Assembly (NCBI GenBank): GCA_947561395.2
Contig: OX387184.1
Span: forward strand, 42,150,766-42,214,765
From: Buxus sempervirens
Taxonomy: Eukaryota; Streptophyta; Magnoliopsida; Buxales; Buxaceae
DNA length: 64,000 bases
Direction: 5' to 3'
This document shows, piece by piece, positions 55,622-64,000 of the stretch. Position numbers and translations under genes: made by a program. The notes below the pieces were generated by a model. The model was not told the origin of the DNA, did not search any database, and worked only from the letters and a program-made list of their open reading frames with translations. The stretch's first letter is position 1. Every line of letters begins with the position of its first letter.

Positions 55622-55730
55622 ATCTCACTTGATGTTGAAGGTGAAGCAATGTGAGAGATATCTGCACCATCAAGATTCCAACTACTTAAATCATGGGTAT
55701 CTCACTTGATGTTGAAGGTGAAGTAGTGTG
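55622..55730. repeat. Direct repeat of CTCACTTGATGTTGAAGGTG
   Basis: Two copies lie about 75 bp apart (55,624 and 55,699). The segment also has inverted AATCATGGGTA / TACCCATGATT (about 55,690 and 55,784), giving a small repeat cluster of unknown origin. Confidence 0.7.
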
Positions 55731-56099
55731 ATCCATTCCCATTGTACCTAGATGGTGCAAATATTAAATGCCATCATGTGAGAGTTACCCATGATTTGTG
55801 CTTCATTATAACAAAGTAGGAGTGGATCACAAAACTCCCACAACGTTCCAACTAATAGAACTCATGCTTGATTTTAATTAACTCATGAAAGTAGTGGTCC
55901 TTGTAATGCAAATATGAAAGTTTTTGGGCTAAAACTTGGTAAAATATGTCCAAGCTCATTTTTATGCAAGCAGGTCGACCCGACCTGCTTCCAACCCAGT
56001 AGGGTAGGTTTGGGTTTTGGTAATGGCTAAACCCTTATCCGGACTTGAACCCATCCCATTGCTATTCCTAGGCCCAACTACAAAAACATAAAAAAATTT

Positions 56100-56305
56100 T
56101 AATTATTTCATTTTCCTTTTGATTTTCTCTACAAACAGCCAAACAGTAGAAAATGATTTCTAAAAAATTTTCTTCTTTGTTTTCTCTAGCAAACCAAACA
56201 GTAGAAAATTACATATTTTCCTTTCTTTTCTCTTCTTCCCTTTTCTTTTTGAGATTTCATTTCTTTTCCCCCCAAATCCAAGGCTCCAAACACAGCCTTA
56301 GAGAG
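56100..56305. mobile_element. MITE-like sequence ending GGCTCCAAACACAGCCTTA
   Basis: Inverted relative of the 52,398-52,620 sequence, sharing CCCCAAATCCAAGGCTCCAA at its right end. The left end is not resolved. Confidence 0.4.
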
Positions 56306-56332
56306 AGCCAAAAGATGGGAGAGGGAGGGAGA

Positions 56333-56350
56333 GAGACCCACGTGGGTCTC
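56333..56350. repeat. Perfect 18-bp palindrome with G-box core
   Basis: GAGACCCACGTGGGTCTC lies within GA/CT-rich arms that extend the inverted symmetry to about 40 bp. It contains CACGTG. Confidence 0.8.
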
Positions 56351-56399
56351 CTCTCTCTCTCTCTCTCATCACCCATTAATGAGGGAGGGGGCTTGTCCC

Positions 56400-57207
56400 C
56401 CTCCTTTTTGACATTTATGTTCTTATTTTTTTATTTGTCTAATAACAAGATGGGATGGGTGGACATATATATCTTCCCAATCAACTCTTTTGATCTTTTT
56501 TTTTAATAAATTTTCTTCCTTTTTCTATCTCTTTTATTTATTTATTTTTTTACTTTTATTCTCTTTTTGTCTTTTTCCATAATTTTTATTCAACTTTTAT
56601 CTTTTTTTAGCATCAACTTTAATTTGCCACGTTGTAATTCAAACTATAAAATTTTACAAAAATTTCCTTTAAACTGTTTTGATCATAACATCATTATCCG
56701 GATTCTAATTCACGCAAACTCTATGTTGGAATCATATTAAAATCTAATGTTCAATGGTGTAAAGGTTACTAGCTAAATCAGCTTTTGGAAAAAGACAAAT
56801 TTCTGGCTCTTGGTTTCAGCTTGATCTTAGGGTTTTTTGTTGTGTTAGGCATGTTTTAATTTGAGCAAAATTTTTGTGCTTACAGCACCCTTGCGCGTGC
56901 ATTTAATGATGGGTTGAGTAATCTCTAACTTTGCTAACTTGAACCCAACCCAATAATAAATGGTTGGACCCAACAAAACTGTTTATGTTTTCAACTTGAT
57001 TTTAATTAGTTAATTAATTTTTATTTAAATTTCAATTACGCTTATATAAGACTCCATTTAACATATTAAACTTTGAATAGATACTGTAAAAACAGTAATA
57101 GATTATGTTTGAGCATATTTTCAAGGATTTATATAGAGCCAATCTTACAAATGGAGGGTTAAAGTTGGTTTGGTCAGCACTTTCATTGTTGTAGAACCAG
57201 CCACTTC
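56400..57207. other. AT-rich DNA before LTR6
   Basis: No gene seen. CAACCCAA/TTGGACCC words at 56,920-56,980 suggest an old hAT-like remnant, not resolved. Confidence 0.4.
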
Positions 57208-57570
57208 TGTAAAATCCTGAATTTTTAATAACATTAAAAATTGGATTTTATGTCTGATAATTTATTTAATTAATGGAAAATTTCATAAATGGAGAAAAGA
57301 AGACTATTTAAAGGAAAATTTCAAAAATTAAGATATAATGGATTATTAAAATTGTAAATTGATTATTAAGTTTCATTGGCTGGGCTTTGGTGGTTCGGTG
57401 GTGTAGCAAGCATGGAATCAAGGCATATTTAAAGGGTGTAATGTCGGAGTTTGGTGGAGTGGCAAGGCTTAAATCGGATGGTTAGGAGGCTGTTTATGTA
57501 GGATGCTGCTGTAGGTGAGCATGCAGGGGACATTGAAGTGGCTAATTGGTTTGAGCGCCAACTATCGGCC

Positions 57571-57578
57571 TATAAATA
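57571..57578 (+). promoter_or_regulatory. LTR6 TATA box
   Basis: CCTATAAATAGG, 363 bp from the LTR start. Confidence 0.6.
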
Positions 57579-60500
57579 GGTCCATGTTGGTTTGAATCAG
57601 AGTTTGGCTGATTGAATACGAAGTGAAATTGTGAAGCGGTGGGGAAACCAATTGAGTTCAGATCAGAAGTAGAGATTTTAGATTGGAGATTAGCTAGAGT
57701 GGTGATCGAAGGTCTGATTTGAAGTAAATCGGAAATTGTCCAAGAATGGAGCGGCTGTAGCTGTGTGATCTTATTCAAGTCGATCTCAAATCCGATAGTG
57801 CTCAGGTGATTGTATTCCAATTCTAAATTCAGGAATAATTAGTTGAGAATTAAGTTGTGAATCAGATCAGATCAGATCTGAAATGTCTCTGTGGAGTAGT
57901 GAGCGATTGGCGATTAAAAATGAGATTCTGAGTTGCTACGATCAGAGGATTGCAAGCTCAAGTGAAGTTTGATCATCACAAGTAAGTGGCACTCATTTTT
58001 CTCCGATTTTCAAGAGAGTTTTCAATTAGAAATGTGATTTATTCTATTGCATTTGATCTTAAACGCCTGTGAGCAATTTTGAACGAATTATCTGTTATAG
58101 TTGATGCTTCGCATAAATTAAATTAAATTTAGTCTATCTACGTTTATAGGAATCTAATGAAGTGAATTGAGGTGTTTGGAAAGGTTAGATTTGGTTCAAA
58201 GCTGTTCGTTGTAACAATTTCAGAGAATTGCAAACTGTCCGTCACAATTCTATGGGGGCGCCTACCAGTGCTCACCTAAGGAGGTTAGCGCTGGTGCATT
58301 TTCTTAGAGCAGGCCTAGGGGCACCCAGTCAAAATTTTACAGCCAATTCGATCAGCTGATTTTGTGGAATGCCTATTCCATGTTTTCAGCTTCTAATAGC
58401 TATCCTATGGTGTCTAAACAAGTGTTAGTGATGTGCTATAATGGTTCTTAGTTGATAAATTTGTGTGTAAGCCTAGGTGAAGTGGATCAAGAGAGTTAGT
58501 CGTAATTAGTAGCCATGGGCGCTCATTGCAGCCAGGTAAGCATCTCTTGGCGCCCAGTTATGGAAATTCAACCAAGTGCGGCTGATTCTCTTGAATTAAT
58601 CTTTGATTAGTCTAATGCTTAAAAGCTGTCTTAGGAGATCTAAGCAGTGGTTATCAATATTCTATAGTGGTTTTTTAAGCTGAGAATTTCATACAAATAT
58701 AATGTGGAGGAACTCAAGTGTAGGATTAAGATTGAATTGTCGAAATCAGCCAAACTATAGTATGTCCTGTCATAATTAACCAGCATTTCTTGTTGTTGTT
58801 TTTGAGTTTCTTTATAACTGCGTTTAGCTAAGGTTTCAGAATTGATATCACTTGATTGGTTTGAACTTAATTATCATTATATTATGGACTTCATTAAGGG
58901 AATTGAGGATTTAGGAGCTTGCTTTCTGTTTTGCGTTTAATCGAAGTTTCTGACACTGGTTTTGTTTGTTGTATAATGTGTTTTACTTCTAAAAATTCAA
59001 TTTCGAAACCATATTTGTTTTGCTGGAATTTATCTAAATTATTGTGATAGTTCATCTTTGAATGCATGATATCCTTTAGAAATGATTCACTTGAATATTG
59101 TTTTATATCGAAGCCGGTTTGGAATCATATATTGTTCTGTTATTGGGGTCTTAATTGAGAATGTACCTTGAGGACTCCATGATGGAGTGTGTGCGCACCT
59201 AAAAACTAGATCGCACATAGGGCGCACGTGGAGTTCGTGCGTGCCTCGGGACTTTCGGAGTCGCCACTGCTTGAGAGGTGCAGGCAGACACAATGATTGC
59301 CTATCCGGGTCTAAGTCTGGTCTGCGGCTTATTAGAGATCTAGGTAAATCCTTGGTTACGTCCGGGTAAATCCGAAGACACCCCGACCCGCCCCGTTGGT
59401 TTGGCGGGTCCCTCGGGTCTCCCTGGTTTTTTGAGTCAATTTCACCCTTTCCTAGACCAGCATGCCATTTCTTTGGTCTGGCGGGGTCCTCTGAAAGTGT
59501 GGGCCCCCTTTTATTTCATTTTTTATCTTTTTGTTTAAGTGAGGTGGGTCGGATACGGGTCCCGTTGGAAGACCCGTGGATTGCCAAGATTGGGCTTGGG
59601 CCCAGCAGGGTTATGGGTAACCCTTTTGGTTAATTTATTTTAATTTAACAAAGTTAGAAGGTTCAATGGGCTTGGTCTGGGCCCATAAAATATTATACAA
59701 GTGACCTTGGGCCCGTTCGTTGGAAACGGACTTGGTTTTGGGCCGGTCGGAGGTGGGCCCCATAAGTAGGCCCAAGGGATCTTGGTGGGCCCATCTAGGC
59801 CCATGGTCTATCAATGGGCTAAAAATAGCCCAAATATCTTTATTGGGTCTGGTCTTAATGGTTCGGGTCGGAACAAATCCAACCAGGCCAAAGAAATTGA
59901 TTTTTTAAGTTATCTTCAAATCTACCCGTATTTACTCTACGGTTTGGTCTGAACCGTAATTTCAACATGGTTCAGATCCGATCGTATATTGAGTACGGGC
60001 TTTGCCCGATTTTACAATTTTGCAACATTTTCAGCGGTGATCGATTTGGATGTCCTCTATTGGCATTCGGCAACCTCTGTTGGTGATCCTAGCACAGTCT
60101 TATTATGCAAATATCTTCACTTGGCTTCCAATCTTCATCTTTCCTCTTTAACGCCTCGTTGCTTGTAAACCCACATGCATGAGGGCTTTTAGAAGGGATA
60201 GAGGGAGGAAATTTTATGGGTTACAACAGGTTCCCAAGGAGGACAACTCCCTCCGTAATAAATAGACAAAATAAATTAACCAAATTAGCTTAACGTCAGT
60301 TTAAATGTCCTTTTTACTTAAAGTTATTTTCTTCCCTTCAAGTGAGTTCTCACCCTCATCATGGGAAGACCAAAGCCATGTAAACAAGATCAAACGAGTG
60401 AGATGGAAATAACAAAACGAACAGCAAATAAAGATGATTAAGAAACAAAGTCAAATTTAGCATATGTTGAATATTACATTAGCAGAAATGTCCTTTTGCT

Positions 60501-60793
60501 ATTACCTTATTGATTTTGATGTGTGATGGATCTCCTGAGAATTTTGGTAGCGCTTCCACACTCCTGTTGATTCACCGAAAGTGGTTTGAAAAGGGGTTCG
60601 CTGGCTTTTGGTTAGACAGAGTGAAATGTAAGGGTGAGAGGTAGAGGTTCAAGGGCAAAATGGGTATTATTCTTGGTTTGGCGGGATTTGAACAGGGTGA
60701 GGACGTAGAAGAAGTCAAGAAAGAGGAGGAAGAGCAAGGAAAGAGACAGGGGGGGACTGGCTTACACAAATTGGGGGGGGGCGGCTGGCCCCC

Positions 60794-60801
60794 TATTTAT
60801 A
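60794..60801 (-). promoter_or_regulatory. TATA box of the reversed LTR
   Basis: Minus-strand GCCTATAAATAGGGGG, about 115 bp downstream of the long palindrome. Confidence 0.6.
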
Positions 60802-60915
60802 GGCAAAATTTTTGTGCCCTTAATTCAATTACGGGCGAAATTCCTACGTTTTCAAATCTCACCGAATCAGCCAACTGTTGCCGTACGGGACGCGTGTCCT
60901 GCTTCTAGAAGGCTT

Positions 60916-60964
60916 GCCCGTATTTGAAGTGCGGGCATGCCTTGCCCATACTTCAAATACGGGC
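60916..60964 (-). repeat. 15-bp perfect palindrome upstream of the TATA box
   Basis: GCCCGTATTTGAAGT (60,916-60,930) pairs exactly with 60,950-60,964. It occupies the U3 position of the related LTR's GTATCCGAC array, but with an unrelated stem. Confidence 0.9.
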
Positions 60965-61750
60965 GAGCACGTTTTTTAAATGCTGGATTTCAAACCTTTT
61001 ATTAAATTTGATTTTTTGCAAGATTTCATCCGATTTTCTTTGATTATTATATTATAAAAGTGAGATTTTTTATTATAATATTATTAAAAAATTAAGATAT
61101 TTTCTATTAAACAATTATTTTATTTATTTTATTCATTTATTCTGATTTTTTGTTGCTGTTTTGCCACATGGGCAGCTTTCTTGAAACTTTAACTGCCCAT
61201 AACTTTTTTGTCTGGACTCCGATTCGAGCAAACTTAATGAAGTTGGAATCAGCTCAGAACCACCTATCCATTGGAATCAATTTGGGCAGCTGAATTGGGG
61301 TTGAACAAAAAGTCAACTTTTTGCTCCCCAAAAGTTTGACCGACTCATAACTTCCTCATCCGGACTCCGATTCCAGCAAACTCAGTTGCATTAAAACCGT
61401 GTCAAAAAGCTCTTTTTGATGAGATAAAGTTTGATGGCCAATTCTCCTTAGATTAAAAAATCAATTTTTGACCCCCTCAGGGTTTGACTTTTTATTTTTC
61501 TTCATTTTAGGGGTGCAAAAATCAGGTGCTAATGGAGTGAGCTAGTCCTGAATGACCCATGTTGTGCATTTGAACATATTGGGCTATATGAGAGGTTTTA
61601 CATGGTGGATTACGCATTGGGTTGAGTTGCTAATTTTACTTTTATTAAGGTCTAGCTTGTCCTGGATCCAAGTCTAAGCTTAGTAATGTGATGTGCTTAC
61701 TTTATTGCTGTAATTGCATGGCCATGAGTGTTGCCACGACAAGTGTAGAG

Positions 61751-62108
61751 CAACCCGTATCCTTGATAGGCCGGGTTGTCAATGTCGAAACCCGGAGTAG
61801 GTCAGCATTGAGTGGCGAGTCCCTAAGTAGGACGTCATTTCAGACTGCCGGGCTTATTATTAGACCGAACTGTGTACATGGAGGTGTGGATGTCACTCTA
61901 GCATGCTGAATTACCCAATTAAAGTGAACTACATGACATTGGCCTCTATGTTTGGTTTGTATTTGTATCTCCACCCTGGTGTAGAGCAACATCGGCACTA
62001 TGAGTAGTCTGGTGTTGTCAATGTTGAAACCTTGAGTTGGCCAGCATTGGATGACGAAACCTGGAGTAGGATGTCATTTCAGTATCCGAACCTTGAGTAG
62101 GCGGGATA
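61751..62108 (+). repeat. LTR6 hairpin arrays (loop AAACCYTGAGTAGGC), two blocks
   Basis: Block 1: CAACCCG/CGGGTTG (61,751-61,778, perfect), CAATGTCG/CAGCATTG (61,780-61,810, one mismatch) and AGTGGCG/CGTCATT (about 61,811-61,839, G-T pairs). Block 2: CAACATC/GGTGTTG (61,987-62,017), CAATGTTG/CAGCATTG around AAACCTTGAGTTGGC (62,019-62,049), ATGACG/TGTCAT (62,051-62,077) and TATCC/GGATA (62,083-62,108). Confidence 0.8.
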
Positions 62109-62486
62109 TAAACATGAATGTGTCGACTTGAGCATGATGTGACTTTATTGATATTGGCACTTGTTTTGAATTGAGATATCTTCATTGGGTTGTTCTGAAA
62201 AATTGGTTTCATCGACACGTGGTTACATGATCATATTGGGTTTCGTGATTATTTGTGTGATTTGACATCGATACTACGATTTGACTTACATGCTGGATTT
62301 CACTAACTGTATTATATTTGACTTTTGGATATTTGTGGGATTAGTCGGATTAATCGTGTTATCGCCACTGTTACATGCGTTATATTCGATCCATGTTTTA
62401 TAACTATGAAAAATGTATTTGAGCATGCATGTGCTGCTTACTAGGATATTTGTATTTCATTCCGTTTTGTTTTGTTTTGTTTTCAG

Positions 62487-62518
62487 CTGCTCTTGGAAAG
62501 GATGATACCGGCGGGTAG
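62487..62518 (+). other. Predicted terminal micro-exon in LTR6 (truncated)
   Basis: After GTTTTCAG and two phase bases: ALGKDDTGG then stop, an early end compared with LTR1 and LTR4. Confidence 0.25.
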
Positions 62519-62716
62519 TTGCTTGGTTTATGTGATTTTAGAGCTGTAATGCTATAGTTTCTATTTCAGTTTGGGATTGTAGCGCACTCTGATTATCTAG
62601 TTATTGTTTCATTCATGTTTTTCCTTCACTCTGATATATCGATCTGTGTGAAAATTTAACCTTCGGAGACGAGTTACGGTTTTATTAAGTAACCCGGATC
62701 GGGGCGTTACAACTTC

Positions 62717-63761
62717 AATCAAGCGTATCTCATTTGATTTTAATCCTTTTTGAATGAAATTTTTACAATGTTTTACTCACTATGTAAGCTTTCTAATGAC
62801 AATGATTTCATCACTCCATTTAACATATTAGACTTTTATTAGATACTACAAAAACAATTAATAGATATGGTTTCCTATAAAAAAAAAACAAAATTTACTT
62901 ATAAAGAAGTTTGGAAATATCTAAAAGTAATTATAACAGTTAGTCTTGCATGCATTATATTAAAAATATAACTTGTAATGTTTATATAATACAACTATAT
63001 ATATACTCATATTACCTATATATTGCATAATAAAATTAAAACTTGTATATGCATGGCAATATTATTAATTCCCAAAATAAATAAAATTATATTAGCCATA
63101 AAAATAATTTATGTTTAAAGTCTCAAAATATTAAATTAATGTGCTTGATTAGCAAAGTGTAATTAATAACATAAGAAAAATAGAATGTAAATGGGGTATA
63201 AAAGATAAAAATAAGGAAAAAAAAATAAACTTAAAAGTTAAACAAGTACCTAATGGGTTGGCAGGTTGGGCTTGGGATGACTCGCTTTCAAATTAGTTGA
63301 GAGAACTTAAACCTAAAGCTAAACCAATTAATATATGAGTCAACCTGAACCTAATCAGGTTGGGCTCGACGGGTTGATGGGTTAGTTGAAAATTTTTTGG
63401 CTCTACTTTTCCTAGCACCATGTTATTGGTTCTAAAGGAAAAAATTTGAAAATATTGCATACAAAAACCACAAACTGATGTGACCCCTATGGCTAACTTG
63501 GCAATGATGTGTATTTTCATCTAATGTAGCAAATTTTAATTGGTTTGAAGTAAAGGTATCACTTGGCTTGGGTGAAATCAAGAACCGACTAATCCAAATA
63601 GACTTTAGGTCGATTAGGGTTGGTTTCAAAACATATGGTTTGATTTTGGTTTTGAAACTAATTTAGTTCAGTTTTGAGTTAACAACTCAATTAAACCAAA
63701 CCAAACTAAAACCTAACTTAAAAATATTTTTCCCTAAACTAAACTTTACCTATGTATGTAT
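62717..63761. other. AT-rich DNA with possible hAT/MITE remnants
   Basis: No gene seen. GGGTTGG/CCAACC and AACCAAACC words at 63,255-63,390 and 63,590-63,720 suggest remnants of hAT-type ends. A segment at 62,813-62,870 resembles 57,050-57,110 on the other side of LTR6. Confidence 0.4.
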
Positions 63762-64000
63762 TGTAAAACCCCAAATTTTCAGCAAACCAATAAAAAGAAT
63801 TAAATATGAATATGTGGAGAATTAATGATTTTATTTGAAATAAATTGGGAGATTAGATCAAAATTTGGACATTTGGGGATTTGTGCACTAATTTGGAAAG
63901 CTCAACTCAATAAAAAATATTATTGAGAATAAATCTGGAAATTTTGAAAGAGATCCAACGGTTCGATATGGAATTATCAAGAAAAGGGTATTTTAGTATT
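63762..64000 (+). mobile_element. Start of another TGTAAAACCCC LTR (cut by window end)
   Basis: TGTAAAACCCCAAATTTTCAG at 63,762 follows TGTAT and resembles the first 200 bp of LTR4 and LTR6. The far end is outside the window. Confidence 0.6.

Larger units (their letters stand above)
59188..61532 (-). mobile_element. Reversed solo LTR of the TGTAAGCACC family
   Basis: Plus-strand ends TGTGTGCGCACC (59,188) and AGGTGCTAA (61,532) with TGGAG on both sides (59,183-59,187 and 61,533-61,537). On the minus strand it parallels 43,154-46,447: AAACTCAGTTGC-type and CCAATGGATAG-type stretches, a TATA box at 60,801-60,794, a palindrome upstream of it, and a GGCCCA-rich tract at 59,500-59,830. The final TTACA of the family has eroded to TAA. 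Confidence 0.85.
57208..62711 (+). mobile_element. Solo LTR6, interrupted by a reversed solo LTR
   Basis: TGTAAAATCC at 57,208 to GGGGCGTTACA at 62,711, with ACTTC on both sides (57,203-57,207 and 62,712-62,716). About 3.15 kb without the nested 59,188-61,532 LTR. Landmarks: TATAAATA at 57,571, donor CACAA/GTAAGTGG at 57,982, hairpin arrays at 61,751-61,825 and 61,987-62,108, acceptor GTTTTCAG at 62,486. Confidence 0.93.

Overview
This is a gene-poor, transposon-dense stretch of nuclear DNA from a flowering plant. The evidence is internal. CACTA (En/Spm) elements carry the plant-type TNP2 and Ptta/En/Spm genes. There is a plant L1-type LINE, a pentatricopeptide fragment, a plant family-3 glycoside hydrolase exon, plant TATA boxes and GT-AG introns. 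Codons in the small coding remnants and the AT-rich background suit a dicot-like genome, but the species cannot be named from this window. No complete host protein-coding gene is visible.

Layout. (1) 1-7,655: AT-rich intergenic DNA with one plausible host exon at the left edge (minus strand) and a minus-strand LTR-like block at about 6,120-7,210. (2) 7,656-36,503: a roughly 11-kb CACTA element expanded to 28.8 kb by nested insertions: solo LTR1 (11,901-17,171, itself split by a hAT element at 13,005-15,514), a second CACTA of the same family (17,647-26,198, target duplication ATA) inserted in the host element's own TNP2 transposase gene, a copia-like LTR (about 26,356-27,379) and solo LTR2 (30,736-33,468). 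The outer CACTA also carries a decayed Ty1/copia reverse-transcriptase fragment and one captured exon of a plant GH3 beta-glucosidase-type gene. (3) About 36,630-51,937: one dead plus-strand LINE cut into five pieces by four solo LTRs (37,426-40,596; 40,730-42,992; 43,154-46,447; 47,671-50,442). (4) 51,938-57,207: noncoding DNA with MITE-like foldbacks and a PPR relic. (5) 57,208-62,711: solo LTR6 holding another reversed solo LTR (59,188-61,532). (6) 62,717-64,000: AT-rich DNA and the start of one more LTR.

Most LTR insertions are dated in relative order by target-site duplications readable on both sides (GAATC/AAATC, TACAT, AGGGA, GCTCG/ACTCG, TGTTA, TTGCA, ACTTC, TGGAG; 8 bp GTATTTAC for the hAT; ATA and TTT for the CACTAs). 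None of the LTRs has an internal region, so all are solo LTRs.

The most unusual signal is not a gene. Several different LTR families here carry arrays of short hairpins. In the TGTAAAAYCC...GCGTTACA group the array sits at the same place, inside a predicted intron of the LTR, but the repeated loop differs between subfamilies while the stems vary and stay paired. In the copia-like LTR about a dozen hairpins, most with the loop AATCCA, fill the predicted transcribed leader. In the TGTAAGCACC family palindromes cluster just upstream of the TATA box. The same TGTAAAAYCC LTRs share a predicted splice donor and acceptor and a tiny terminal exon with a conserved reading frame. I know of no established description of this arrangement, but I could not search.
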